NCBI GenBank assembly: GCA_977017575.1
Contig: CDRNVI010000051.1
Span: 310,001 to 374,000 of the forward strand
DNA: 64,000 nucleotides
Origin: Paramoeba atlantica
Taxonomy: Eukaryota > Discosea
Direction: 5' to 3'
Of this stretch, positions 8,842-19,089 are shown piece after piece. A program made the position numbers and the translations under genes. Below the pieces are notes generated by a model, which made no database searches, was not told the origin of the DNA, and saw only the letters and a list, made by a program, of their open reading frames with translations. The number at the start of each line of letters is the position of its first letter. Within the stretch, counting starts at the first letter, position 1.

Positions 8842-10341
8842 CTAGCTGATTGTAATCACGGGTGCCAGCTTTGAAGCCCGCACACGAGGCACAGGGACCT
8901 TCCTGACGCCTCCTACGTCAACCTCCTCGGTTGGTTTCGGGCGGCTGCTCACCTCTATTCTTGTCGTTTTCTTTGCTCGCGGCACCGCAGTCTCCTCTGT
9001 GGGTTCCGCTTTTGTGCCTACACGACAACGAGCCGCCAGTTCCTCTAAGAGTTTTGGGCGCAACCCACCCGTACCCTCCTGAGGACTGGAGCCTTGGCTC
9101 TGTAACACCCCCGGGGGACGTGTACGTTTTCCAAGCTGGATGGTCGGAAATAATTTAAGAAGAGGTTCTTTGGAGAATACCTCTCGATGAATTTTGACAA
9201 TGCGTGAACTGACAGTACCTGGGGTAAGGGAGAGAGTGACACATGCACAGGGCGGAAGCCAGGGGACGGAGGGAGCCATAGTACTGGGGGGAACAGAAGT
9301 TTTGGAGTGCTCTGCCTCTATCCGGTGGAAAAGTGTGTCTAAGCTATCCTGCGGGGCATCGGAGGGTAGAGGGGTGTACTGTTCCTCATGTCCACTGTCC
9401 ACGTTACCTTCCCTCTTCTCCCTTTTATCTCCGCGTGTGTCGAAAAAGATCGTCTGCTTCATTCGCTGTGCTTCCTCACTCATCGTTCCGCGCGCGCTCA
9501 GATAAATATCCCATACGGTCGTGAGATGCGGCATCACGTCCCAGATAAAAAAATTATACAACTCAAAGGTTAACACATCCACACAATGTCGTGTCAAGGT
9601 TTTTAGCACCACCTCGGAACTTCGCGTGAACTCCGCATTATGCATGTGGCCCATCACCGCGAGGAGGTACCCCTGGGCTTTACGATCCATCCCCAGGACC
9701 TCGGCCACAGCTTTTACATTCTTATCCGAGACCACTTCCTGAGCCAGGGCTCCAATTTGGATCGCATTCCAATGAGGGTACAGCCGAAACAGCAACAACG
9801 TAACCTCTCGTCGTAATACCGCCCTACCGCGGTATTCGTATACTTTCGAGATATTGGTTCCCGGGGTTCCCCTGGATACCGGGGTCCCCTTTGCGGTTTG
9901 GCTTTCCTTTCTTCCCCCCTCCCGCTCCTCCCCCCCCATCGGGAACACCTCCTGCCCGAGCAGCTGCTCCACCAGGGCCGCGAGCTGGTACCGCCGGGTC
10001 TCGTTCGGGAAGGTCCGTTCTTGCGCGAGCACGGAGGAGGAGATCCCCAGCGCGGCCTGCAGCCCGGTCTCCAGCAGGTGGCGGGACCGGGCGGGCTGGA
10101 AGGAGTGGAAGTGGGACCCGAGGGTGCGGAGCGCGATGTGGCGCGGGGTGAGCAGGTGGGGGACCCAGCGGGGGACGGGGAGACGGCACAGGATGCAGTG
10201 GGTACGGCGAAGGTCATGGGGGGTAGTAGGGGGTGAAGGAGAGGTGGGGGATAACGAGGAGGGCAGAGACAGGGGGGTGAGAGAGGAGGGGAAGGCAGAG
10301 CGGCGAAGATAGGGGGTTGGGGCGAAGAGGGCGGGTTTCAT
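8842..10341 (-). CDS. Unknown protein, helical core with proline/arginine-rich ends (499 aa)
   Basis: I do not recognise this family. Residues 1-45 are rich in proline and serine. A CxxC pair (HCILCRLPVPRW) follows near residue 50. Residues 70-300 look like an alpha-helical domain, with text such as LLETGLQAALGISSSVLAQE, VTLLLFRLYPHWNAIQIGAL and CVDVLTFELYNFFIWDVMPH. The last 200 residues are polar and low in complexity. The 5' third is very GC-rich, unlike the rest. A long open frame, position in the same-strand cluster and a CT-rich leader upstream of 10341 support a real gene. The helical core could be a HEAT-like or organellar expression factor, but nothing proves this. Confidence 0.7.
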   Translation of the reverse strand: MKPALFAPTPYLRRSAFPSSLTPLSLPSSLSPTSPSPPTTPHDLRRTHCILCRLPVPRWVPHLLTPRHIALRTLGSHFHSFQPARSRHLLETGLQAALGISSSVLAQERTFPNETRRYQLAALVEQLLGQEVFPMGGEEREGGRKESQTAKGTPVSRGTPGTNISKVYEYRGRAVLRREVTLLLFRLYPHWNAIQIGALAQEVVSDKNVKAVAEVLGMDRKAQGYLLAVMGHMHNAEFTRSSEVVLKTLTRHCVDVLTFELYNFFIWDVMPHLTTVWDIYLSARGTMSEEAQRMKQTIFFDTRGDKREKREGNVDSGHEEQYTPLPSDAPQDSLDTLFHRIEAEHSKTSVPPSTMAPSVPWLPPCACVTLSLTPGTVSSRIVKIHREVFSKEPLLKLFPTIQLGKRTRPPGVLQSQGSSPQEGTGGLRPKLLEELAARCRVGTKAEPTEETAVPRAKKTTRIEVSSRPKPTEEVDVGGVRKVPVPRVRASKLAPVITIS

Positions 10342-11488
10342 TGTCCTCGGGGAGATGGGGTGGGGATGACGGAGGTGGTTTTAGGGGAAGAGAGGGTGGA
10401 TCGGTGTAAAGACAGACATGAGAGGGGGGAAGGAGAGCGAGAAAGGAAGGGAAAAGGGTGTATTTTCTAGAAAAGGGAAGAACTTTTTAAGGTAGCATTC
10501 TTTTACGTAATATTCTTTTACGCGGCGTCTCATGTTTTTATTCGTTTTTAATATGGTTTTAAATAGTGTGGATGAGTTATATTTTGGTTTCTTCGCTAAA
10601 CGCGGTGGTTGTTTTCAACTTAGAACTCACTCACGCTGCGAGCTTCGCGTTGTAAATTCAACTTAGAAGGCACCACTGCTGCTCGCTTCGCGTTCAAAAC
10701 GACCTCGGCATCTAACGAAGCGACTAAAAAAGAAAAGCTTCTGAAAGATCATGAATAATCCTATAACTTGGGTAAAAATACACGAATTTTACCCCAGATT
10801 TTAGTCGTCTTTGATGCCTTACCAGGAGTGATACGGGGCAAATCTGATCAAAAAACGTCGTAGAATGGTAGCTGAGGTCACAAAATACGTTTTAGTTGGC
10901 GTTTTTGGAATAAGTAAGGGGAGTAATGGTACCTTGTCTTCTTCTCCTTCGCCAACCGCTCCCTCTCTCTCCGCTACATCCTATCCCCCTACCACTCCCC
11001 CATATCATGTTCCCTCTGCCCCTACCGCGCAACCTACCGCTCCAGCCTCCTCTCCAGACGTTATTCCCCTTTTACGAAAGGAAACGATGAGTACTGCTTA
11101 ATTGCAGCGTTGAGCGTCCAGCGGACCGACACAGAAACACAGAAAACGACACAGAAACACCCGGATGCACATGTTTGCCTTGGCGGCGGGCATCAGAGCC
11201 GGTAACTCAGAAGTCGCACTAAAGCCGAATTACCTTCAAGGAAATCACCTTCGCTGTTTTCTCGCAGTGGATATTTTGTTTGGGATAAAGCATATTTTTT
11301 TTTAATGCATGGGATAAAGCATACCCTGGTGGGTAATATGTGGTATTTTACCACGTATTACCAAATTTAACTGACTACTCTCGCAAGAAAGATATTCCCT
11401 ACAATTAGGATATCTAGTTCAAGAAAAGTCTTTAAACAACAGTTTAAACAACAGCTTACTGTTCTGTTCTGCACACTATGAATATAAA
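10342..11488. other. Intergenic region, repeat-bearing
   Basis: It starts with a pyrimidine-rich stretch on the minus strand (10342-10460), the likely leader of the gene starting at 10341. A worn palindromic repeat follows at 10582-10732. A plus-strand frame at 10865-11101 is low complexity (serine, proline, threonine) and probably not a gene. The rest shows nothing I can name. Confidence 0.4.
10582..10732. repeat. Palindromic repeat family P1, diverged long copy
   Basis: The left arm TTCGCTAAACGCGGTGGTTG and a right arm ending AACGAAGCGACTAAAAAAG correspond to the arms of the compact copy at 13338-13448. Here the middle is longer and contains a second partial GCGAGCTTCGCG-type segment. It looks like a foldback miniature element without coding capacity. 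Confidence 0.65.
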
Positions 11489-11797
11489 CCACCGTCCGGG
11501 TTATTATACCTAGGGACACCTATTGTACCTCCTACGTGTAATAAGTGTCCCTAGGGTCCTTATTATACCTCCCCCCCTACCGCATCAGAGGCAGGTACAG
11601 AACTTACATGACCGTAAATTTGAATGTTGGAGGGGTCTAAAATTTGTAAAACTTGGCCCATTTTCGAAAGTTATAGCGCATTCGAGATCTCTCGAACAGG
11701 GCTCATGAACGTGCAGGCACGGAATCTGCGCTATTTGGATTTTCGATTTTTTTTACCCTTTTTACAAAGCAAAGTTGTTATACCTAGGGACACTTAT

Positions 11798-11890
11798 TGC
11801 GGTGGTTGTATAACTACCGCTCTACCCTCGATTATTCCAAAAAAAGTGAACAAAAACAGTGAAAATCTAAAGTGGAAAACAGTCATATAA
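11798..11890 (+). repeat. Repeat R2, plus orientation (partner 18413-18510 minus)
   Basis: GCGGTGGTTGTATAACTACC, then CTCGATTATTCC, an A-run and GTGAACAAAAACAGTGAAAA recur in reverse orientation at 18413-18510 with few changes. The copies are about 6.6 kb apart and share no ORF. Confidence 0.65.
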
Positions 11891-13337
11891 TAGAAGAAAA
11901 ATTTATAAAAGGGGCTCCGGTGGTCCAAAAATTTTCAAATAAAATCGGACCCTTGGGGGGTCCATGGGGGGGGCATACCGCACGAATTTTTTTTGAAAAA
12001 AATATTTTTCGAAACAAAACCGCAGAAGGGGTAGCCGGGGTCTTGGCGCGTATTTTCCACCCCCCTACCCGGGGGTGACCCCCCCTCGTATCCGCAGGAC
12101 GGGTCCGCTAAGTTCGGATTTTTTCGAAAAAAAAATTTGAAAAAAAATTCAACTTGGCGAAAAAAATGGTAGAAAAAATATTGGGTGGACTATGGTGAAA
12201 ATGTACCCTAAAAAACAAATTTTTGAAAAAACATTCTAACAAAAAACAAATGTGATTTGGCATTATTCTAAGATATTCTAAGACACTTTGCGACAGTTTT
12301 CCCTGATATATACAATAAAATTCATCGATACCCTGTAAGATTATCAGTGGTAATCTCAGATTTCAAATGAACCGATTGATCTTCGTCGACACGAAGTTCC
12401 CTTACTAAACAAGATAAATGGATTACCTCATTCGCGTGCTGAGACTTTGTAGAACGTTAAAAATTAACGCAGGTTTCATAATATCGGAGTGCATCTGAAA
12501 AAAGCGGCGACGTTTGCTGAGTAATGAGTCGCCAAATACGCAATTTGGCGACTAGGCAGGATTTAGAGAGGAAAAAGGCCAAAACTTGGGAACCGTTAAA
12601 TGGCACTTTATACCGTCTTCAAGCTTTTTGAAACGTTTGTTTTTACGTGGTATCTCGCCACAGATAATACGTGGTGTATTCGCCCACACAAGTGTTTCTA
12701 AAGACATATAGGCAGATTTTCTTCCGTTTTTCGTAATATTAAGCTGAGAAACACCAAGAATGAAAACATTATGCACCCCACACGATTCATAGAGAGAAGA
12801 GGGGATTCGAAACGTGGACAAAAATGGGTGAAAAGTCAATAGAATAGCCGAATTTGATCAATGAAAGATCATTTTTGTTTCTAAAAATATAAGTGAAAAA
12901 CGGAGAAAAATTCAAAAAATTGGGGTACATTTTCACCATAGAATACCCAAAATATTATTTCAACAATTTTTTCACTATTGTATTTTGAGGGTTTGGGACC
13001 TATACTAGCCTTCTACACCGTCGTTTTCGCCAGATACCCCTTCTTCTAGCCGTGGCACGCCTCCCAAAATGGCCCATTTTTGACCAAAAAGTGCGAAAAA
13101 GTAATTTTCGGACCCAAAAGGGTCATTTTATGTCAAAAGAATGGTGTGGTTGGAGTCGCATTCTGTACCCAATATGTTCGGTAGGCTTCCATTCACGCCT
13201 ACGAATGATTTCCCACACGCAAATATCAGATTTAGTGCTCTGAGAGCAAATATACGCAAAAATCACCCCATTTGTACTCAAAAATCGGCTATTTTTGGCT
13301 ATACTCTCTCCTTCTTCAGTTAGCCAGGCCAAATTTT

Positions 13338-13448
13338 CTTTTTTAGGCTCTTCGTTAAACGCGGTGGTAGTTTTCAACGCGAAGCTCGCAGCGTGAGTGA
13401 CTTCTAAGTTGAAAACAACCACCGCGTTTAACGAAGAACCTAAAAAAG
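13338..13448. repeat. Palindromic repeat family P1, compact copy
   Basis: Two arms of about 41 nt (13338-13378 and 13408-13448) are inverted complements with two or three mismatches. They begin TTTTTTAGG and contain TTCGTTAAACGCGGTGGT. A 29-nt centre (GCGAAGCTCGCAGCGTGAGT and on) separates them. It is the best-preserved member; partial members lie at 10582, 19095, 30245 and 43649. A minus-strand frame (KTTTAFNEEPKKENLAW) runs through this copy and, in similar form, through the 19-kb copy. Confidence 0.8.
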
Positions 13449-13518
13449 ATTATACCTAGGGACACTTATTATACCTCCTAGGTATAATATCCCGGACGGT
13501 GGATTAGTTTTATGTTCA

Positions 13519-14049
13519 TTGCTCTTTAGGGTGCTATTTAGCATTATTTTATTCCTCCGAAAACTTCCAATTAATGAGAGGACGATCGCCCGTCGGAAAC
13601 TTACTATTTACCTATTCCGAGACCTCTTCATCGCCCACCCGCAATCCCTCAAGACATTAACATTAAGAATGTCCTCCGGGAGGGACATTTCTGATAACAA
13701 AACTATTAAATTTCTTCCACACCGCGAGGGAATGAAGCCTCTTTCACATACTCTCTTGGCAGCATTGCCGTGCCTCGAAGCACAAACTAATGCGTCGACC
13801 GAGGGCCTTCTAAAGTTTGTGAGTGCATACGAAGGATCACGCCCTGACATTTCCCCAGACCTAATTCTTTCGAAGTTACCGTGTACCAAAAAATATCACC
13901 TGTCCGAGAAAGTCCTGGCTACCGAAATATGGGGGCTAGTTCATAAGGCGGTCTCTGAAAGTGACTTCTTTGGTCTAGCTGTGGACGGAGGAATCGATAA
14001 CGTGAAACATCAAAACATATTGGTTGGTGTTTTGCATGCAGGAGCTTAG
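13519..14049 (+). mobile_element. hAT-like transposase, N-terminal fragment
   Basis: The readable part (about residues 50-176) includes ALPCLEAQTNASTEGLLKFV, PDISPDLILSKLPCTKKYH and ESDFFGLAVDGGIDN. This matches the minus-strand ORF at 34193-34981 (ALPCFAAQRNLSTEGFLECV, PPDIHPSEAASILPSPREFH, AKFFGLAIDGGVDR). The order of helices leading to a first-Asp segment resembles hAT/ZBED transposases with a DUF4371-like region. The frame lacks an ATG at its listed start (TTG), has no BED finger, and ends soon after the first Asp. The catalytic remainder is absent, so it is a dead fragment. Confidence 0.6.
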
Positions 14050-14510
14050 TTTTTTCTGTCTCCGATCTATTACACGCGTTACAAAGCGTTTAATGTCTCG
14101 TCAATGGTGTCCTCGGCTTTCTTGTCGTGTAAGGAAAGTGTAACGGAAGTTCGCAGAGGAACAGTGGTGATGCTATGCTACAAGTTCTGGAGAACTTGCA
14201 GACGCATTCGACTTGCATTCATCTTTAAGTCTGATAATTCGGGTAAGAAAAGTCTGAAGATATTGAAGTGAGAAGTAAATCAATTTTCATTTCTTTGTGT
14301 TGGGAGCGACTAGCTTCGAAATAGAGGTAGTATTTATTGGAAATAAATAAAAATCAAGAAAAGGATAGAACTTATTTTGATGTTTTTGTTACAGTCACAT
14401 AGCGAACGTCCAGTATCCAACAGTCCAGTTGAAAACAAACACCATTACTGTTTCTTAACTCCCAAAAAGAAAATATGCGAGTACTCACTCATAATTTTCG
14501 TTGAACTCAG
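14050..14510. other. Spacer with no recognised content
   Basis: A 461-bp AT-rich stretch between the hAT-like fragment and the LRR gene ending at 14511. I see no gene or clear repeat. Confidence 0.4.
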
Positions 14511-15113
14511 CTAATAATTCACTTCAACCCTTGTTCCAACAAACAGGTAGCTCCCAGTTCGTAGCGGATGCGGCAGGTCTCTGACACTGATGATTCCACC
14601 CATATTGCCATTGAACTCCCCATGCAAGTGCATCATTCCATTGGGCAGACTACCGAAGTCTACGTCTCCGGAAAAGTCGTTGTATCCGAATTTTAAACTC
14701 ACCAAGGTGGGGGGAAGCTGCGTTAGCTCGGGACAGCCCACAAACCGGTTATTGTCGATCGCAAGCGTCACCAGGTGCGGTGGCAACATAGTGAGATTCG
14801 TGTCCCCTTCCAGTCCGTTATGCGAGAGAATCACGTGCTCCAACGTGAGGGGAAGACAAGTCCAGGACAACTGCCCTCGGATCTGATAATCTGACCAATG
14901 CAGACGCTTCGCCCCCTGGGGGCTCACCATGACGCCTTGCCACTCGCTCAGAGGGCGATCTGGGGTCCAGGAGGGCTTGAGGTTTTCAGCGCTTTGTAGG
15001 AAATTAATCAGTTGGTACTCCTGCGGGAGGGCCGCACGACGAACTTTGGCGGGTCGTAGGGGCCCGTCTTCAGCTAGAAGACAGACGGAGAGGAAGAGGA
15101 ACTGAAACGCCAT
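14511..15113 (-). CDS. Short LRR protein with signal-like N-terminus (200 aa)
   Basis: The protein begins with a hydrophobic segment (MAFQFLFLSVCLLAEDG) like a signal peptide. A cap region follows (LKPSWTPDRPLSEWQGVMV) in which the cysteines of the related proteins are replaced. Then come four or five LRRs of 22-23 residues: LPLTLEHVILSHNGLEGDTN, LPPHLVTLAIDNNRFVGCPE, LPPTLVSLKFGYNDFSGDVD and LPNGMMHLHGEFNGNMGGII. It is the shortest family member here and stops after a degenerate repeat, so it may be a truncated paralogue. Function unknown; probably extracellular or membrane-lumen protein binding. Confidence 0.82.
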   Translation of the reverse strand: MAFQFLFLSVCLLAEDGPLRPAKVRRAALPQEYQLINFLQSAENLKPSWTPDRPLSEWQGVMVSPQGAKRLHWSDYQIRGQLSWTCLPLTLEHVILSHNGLEGDTNLTMLPPHLVTLAIDNNRFVGCPELTQLPPTLVSLKFGYNDFSGDVDFGSLPNGMMHLHGEFNGNMGGIISVRDLPHPLRTGSYLFVGTRVEVNY

Positions 15114-15251
15114 TGCGTGAGTCGTAAAATGGAGTAGATGGGTAAGAGAGAACGGTGTTGAGAAAAAGGTGAAATTGTAGTGAGTAATAAGGATTAAAAG
15201 GGTGTCATCATAAAATTGTACATGTGTAGAATTACATGTGGAAATGATACG

Positions 15252-15719
15252 TTACCATTCATCATGTTTTGCCCTGTTTCGCTCTCTTAGAGAGTTTTGC
15301 TTTTTTTCGTATTTTCCTGCGAGTCTATCGGCGACCTGCTCTCCTCTTTGGGATTTTCGACCCTTGCGTAGCGCCTTCTTCCTCCCCATTGTTTCATGGG
15401 TCTGCTCTTTCTCTGTTTTCTGGTTGAATGTTACGTCGAGCCTAAGCTCTCGATTCCGTCGTTTCGCTTTAGGACGCATAGGAGGCGAGTCTGTGGAAGA
15501 GGAATTATTTCGCAGAGTGGGAAATTTACCTTGTTTATGAATCCCTCGTCGCGGTCGAGTCCTCTGTCGGATATCTAGCATTGACTCTAAGTGTTTTTCA
15601 AGGTCGGTTGCTGAAATTTCTTCCCCCACAACCGACCTCTTTTTTTGTTTCTCTTTAGTATATTGTTGATGTCGCTTTTTGCGACGAAGCATGCGTGTGG
15701 GTCCCGCCTTTAATTTCAT
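15252..15719 (-). CDS. Lysine/arginine-rich small protein, probably nuclear (155 aa)
   Basis: I cannot assign a family. The frame starts MKLKAGPTRMLRRKKRHQQY. It has a more acidic helix-like segment (GEEISATDLEKHLESMLDIR) and then basic clusters (RPKAKRRNRELRLDVTF, MGRKKALRKGRKSQRGE, KKQNSLRERNRAKHDEW). This composition is typical of nucleolar or ribosome-assembly factors. It lies on the coding strand between beta5 and the LRR gene, 138 bp before the latter's start. The ATG at 15719 is the first in frame. No homology search was possible. Confidence 0.6.
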   Translation of the reverse strand: MKLKAGPTRMLRRKKRHQQYTKEKQKKRSVVGEEISATDLEKHLESMLDIRQRTRPRRGIHKQGKFPTLRNNSSSTDSPPMRPKAKRRNRELRLDVTFNQKTEKEQTHETMGRKKALRKGRKSQRGEQVADRLAGKYEKKQNSLRERNRAKHDEW

Positions 15720-16032
15720 TTGTTACAAATTGTAAATAACACACTAGCACTTTTTTAATACACTTAACTCTTACAATAAACGAAAGACAAAAAATGTTGC
15801 AGAAAATCTATCTTGCAAAAGATCCTTGATAATTATGAGAACGTGTTCAGCACAATCGTTTTCGATGTAAGCTCATACGCCGAATCATGCTGAAAATCTC
15901 TGCGTAGCGACTCCTTATAAATAAAATCCTTTTTACGATTCGCCATCCTCAGCAAACCCCAACACAATCTTCCTTCCCAGCACTCTTCATTGACCTTACC
16001 TCTTTGTAAAAAACAGCACGCCCCTCTCCACC

Positions 16033-16750
16033 CTACCCGTACCTCTTTTTCAGCTCGGTCTGGTCCTCACTACTCACCCTCGTCCACCCCTTACTCGTGA
16101 CGACATACACCGTCACAATCCCCCCTGAAAAACAATCCCGGGTGGTGGCGTGGTAAATCGCCCGCCGGGCGAGTTCCACCCCCTCCTCCAACCCCATCCC
16201 GGGACGGTACTCCGCATCCACAACCCCATAGGCAAAAACCGACCCACTCCCCACCGCGAAGACCGAATGCGCGATCCGATCCCCCTGGTCATCCACATAG
16301 TACAACCCGTACCCTTTTTGCTGGTCATACCCCGCGACCATACTCCCCATCGACAGCCCGTAGTTACGGTAGCCGTAGGTGATATTGGCCAAAATCTTGG
16401 AGGCCGCGCCGACGGAGATGCGGGTCCCGTTGCGCAGCTCCCACAGGCGGCACTCCCGGGCGAGCACGCGGAACCAGAACTGGCAGTCCGCGGCCCCCCC
16501 GGCCATGGTCCCCAGCAGGTACGGGTTGATCTCCAGCACCTTGCGCACGGTCTGGGAGGCGACGTACTGCCCGGTGCTCGCGCGGGAGTCCACCGCGAGC
16601 ACGACCCCGGAGTCCAGGCGCATTCCCAGCGTGGTGGTCCCGTGCTTGTGGGAGAGGGGGGGGAGGGAGGCCCGGGGGAAGGGGGCGCGGGGGAGGGGGT
16701 AGGCCAGGCGGGGGAGGGGAGACGGGCGGGGCCGTGGAGGGGGCGCTCAT
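16033..16750 (-). CDS. PSMB5: 20S proteasome subunit beta type-5 (chymotrypsin-like)
   Basis: Catalytic beta5 subunit of the 20S proteasome. The mature protein starts at the Thr encoded at 16638-16636 in HKHGTTTLGMRLDSG. Thr1, Asp17 (LAVDSRAS) and Lys33 (TVRKVLE) are in place. Ala20 and Met45 (LLGTMAGGAADC) fit a chymotrypsin-like S1 pocket. DRIAHSVFAVGSGSVFAYGV and VELARRAIYHATTRDCFSGG are normal downstream text. The frame has no ATG upstream of Thr1: it meets a stop at 16747-16749. An ATG at 16750 opens an adjoining frame, MSAPSTAPPVSPPPP. A single-base difference within the C-runs, or a short intron, would give one propeptide of about 38 residues. A homopolymer sequencing error is the simplest explanation. 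Confidence 0.88.
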
Positions 16751-16870
16751 CCATGTAGGGGGGTGGAGGGGGGAGGGGGGGGAGAAGGGGGAGGGGGGTG
16801 GAGACGGGGGGGACGGGGGAGGGGGGGATCGAGAAGGGTGGGGCAGGGCATGGGGAGTGAGGTGGGGGTA
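16751..16870 (-). promoter_or_regulatory. Long polypyrimidine tract upstream of beta5
   Basis: Read on the minus strand, about 120 nt before the beta5 start are almost only C and T. Similar but shorter CT-rich leaders precede 10341 and 8488. In kinetoplastids such tracts mark trans-splice acceptors; elsewhere they can be promoter elements. I did not identify a spliced-leader gene here, so the role is an inference. Confidence 0.4.
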
Positions 16871-16934
16871 GGAAACAAAGGTGTGGAGTAGAGGATGGGT
16901 GGGGAACGGTATACGGAAGAATATTCCAGGTCAA

Positions 16935-17476
16935 ATGTATTCTGAAAAGAGACGAAAAAAATGATTTTAGTTTTAAATCTCGATCATTTCTTTCCCATGA
17001 CGTAAAAAGATTCAGTAAAAACCTCAGTGCATGTAACCGGAGCCTCGTGGTCCAAAATTATAGAAATAACGGAGAGACTCGCAAAGTTGAAAGTGCTTCG
17101 GCGAATTTTTCGCAAGAAAAAAAAGTTTCGGAGTTAACATAAGACATATCTTCTCGCACAAGTCCACAAACCTTGATGCAAACAGAGAGATACGTGGTAT
17201 AATCTGTGGCAAAAAGGTTTTTTATAATTGTGCTAAACGGTTACACTATACCCACAGACAGTGCTAATAATATAGACCAATTTTTCTTATCCAATAAAAA
17301 ATACTGTTTAGATGCACGTTATACAATGTATCATGCACCATACATCGTATTGTATACTTCGCATTGTATTCTTCCATGATGTGATATACTTCCACAAATG
17401 TGCACTACACGATTGTGCTAGGCATTCCTTTTGGATCTATAAATTAATATTGGAAGTCAGTCCATGCAAAGCCTCG
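16935..17476. other. Spacer upstream of beta5
   Basis: AT-rich sequence with short TATAC/GTATA-type repeats near 17310-17400. No gene is seen. Confidence 0.35.
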
Positions 17477-17704
17477 CTAAAACGTTTCATTCAATGAACA
17501 ATTCAAACTTCTAATTAAAATATCATCACGTAGAGGAGATTTTCCATAATTCGTCCATAGAGGTCCAGATTGGTCCATAGGACAAGCCAACTTTCCCTGA
17601 AACAAGACCTCGTCGGGGTCTAGTCCCACTTGCTCAATGGAGGGGACAAGATTTGGATCCAAAATTTCAGCGTACTGATGGGCATTCAAATTGCCCTCAA
17701 TCAA
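17477..17704 (-). mobile_element. Tc1/mariner transposase fragment
   Basis: The frame reads LIEGNLNAHQYAEILDPNLV followed by PSIEQVGLDPDEVLFQ. This matches the segment of Tc1/mariner DDE enzymes that leads to the second catalytic Asp ('G..NA..Y..IL...L.PS......D...FQQDN'). The expected QDNxPxHT continuation is lost after VLFQ. The part upstream is in another frame (a TAG stop lies three codons before the TTG). It is a dead fragment of a plain DNA transposon. Confidence 0.65.
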
Positions 17705-18500
17705 AGTGTTCTACCTACGAATGAAGTCGAGGCTGTGGTGGGTACTTTCGAAGGTAATAATAATAATAGAAATGGAAAAACTATTGGGATTGCAGGAAGT
17801 TCCTTGCAGAAACTAAAGGCGGTACATCTGCACGATCAATACCTCGGTTCTTCCTTGGCTGGCTCCGAGAACGCCGAAATGAGTTGGGCACTAGTTCGAG
17901 TTTGATGCTACGAGCATTCCCAGACTTAACTTGTATCGTCGCCAACAACTTGACGACTGGAGGAAAACTTGGGCGACACAGCCCACTACTAACCCAGCAT
18001 TGTCCATTTCCCGATCCCCACGAGTAAAAGAAGCGCGCCGCTATGCAACTCTCGATTCGACTCTTAAAGTTTTCTTTGATACCGATTCGTTGACAAAATT
18101 TCCCTGCTTGATTTTTAAACCATCAACTCTCACAAAGTGAGCATCTTCAACGGCAATGTGGGGGAAAATTTCAGGTAACTATGAGTTACGTATCAAAAAT
18201 TATGAAGCGCGAGGAACTCAGTGTCCGGGCTATCAAACGATGTTCGACTTTGTCGGACAATGAGATTTTCGCAAAGGCTCTACGATTTCATACATCAGTA
18301 TTTAAACATCTTCCTTTCGTCGACGGAGTTATAAATATTGATGAAATACCTCAGAGCATGAGCGGTCGTATGGGAGCTTTTCAGTCAAGGAGCCCCTTTG
18401 TATTTTCTTCTATTATAGAAAATTTATTACTGTGTTCCTCTTATATTTTCACTGTTTTTGTTCACTTTTTTTTCAATAATCGAGTGTAGAGCGGAAGTTA
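17705..18500 (+). other. Mobile-element debris, plus strand, plus repeat R2
   Basis: Short plus-strand frames (17630-17905, 17931-18140, 18181-18489) have protein-like composition (LTKFPCLIFKPSTLTK; FVDGVINIDEIPQSMSGR) but match nothing I can name. They look like pieces of one decayed transposase-type ORF. The end of the stretch (18413-18510) is the reverse-orientation copy of repeat R2 (11798-11890). Confidence 0.35.
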
Positions 18501-19089
18501 TACAACCACCGCAATTAGTATTACAAAAAATTATTGTAATACTAATGGGAGGTGGGGTTTACGTTAAAAAGGGAAAAATTAGCAAGAATTAGCAAGAATT
18601 TTGAGGAATTAGAAACAAAAACGATCAAAATCCGGGTAAATGTCTGTAAACGATGCGCCGTAAGAAGACTTTGTAAATATATAGATTGATTGTATATTTC
18701 ATGCATCAGTCCATGCAAAGCCTCAAAGATGTTTCATGTAGCTGTTCAAACTTCTAATTAAAATATCATCATGCAAAGAAAGAATATGTTTACAGGTCCA
18801 GTAATATGCACTAACGACTAACGTAGTGAATCATAAGCTTCATCACACATGTTTCTGTCTCTTCGCCATTGATAAAATGGCATCTAGTGGAAAACAATAC
18901 ATAAGACCAGTATGTACAATAAGAGGGTTGAAACTTATGAAACGCAAACCTGACAAATACTACATGTTTACTTGATCTTCATCTTGCACTTCAGATGTAT
19001 TGCAGCTGAGAAATTTTGAATCTTCCCATCCCGCCTTTATATTTAGAAGATAATATTTATACGCCTTTATACTTAGAAGATACGCCTTT
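18501..19089. other. Spacer
   Basis: AT-rich. Near 18528-18550 ATTAGTATTACAAAAAATTA is followed by an inverted TTGTAATACTAAT, a small hairpin. At 18714-18780 a piece resembling 17460-17525 recurs (CCATGCAAAGCCTC; AAACTTCTAATTAAAATATC), showing a diverged direct repeat 1.25 kb apart. No gene is seen. Confidence 0.45.

Larger units (their letters stand above)
11489..13502. mobile_element. 2.0-kb terminal-inverted-repeat element, non-autonomous
   Basis: The left end CCACCGTCCGGGTTATTATA followed by CCTAGGGACAC is matched in inverted orientation by the right end, TATAATATCCCGGACGGTGG preceded by CCTAGG. The inside has G/C-tract stretches (11950-12080), long A/T runs and no convincing transposase. 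It contains one member of an inverted pair of larger repeats (12965-13448, partner 19090-19520), whose right part is the P1 palindrome. A third copy of the left end stands at 60474 beside a pogo-like transposase remnant, so a related autonomous element may have supplied the enzyme. Confidence 0.7.

Noticed and set aside
10865-11101. 78-residue Ser/Pro/Thr-rich plus frame as a secreted protein
   Set aside because: Low complexity, no signal peptide, and plus-strand in a region where host genes are on minus.
16113-16934. 273-residue proline-rich minus frame over beta5
   Set aside because: Out of frame with the clear beta5 sequence; the proline run reflects C-rich DNA.
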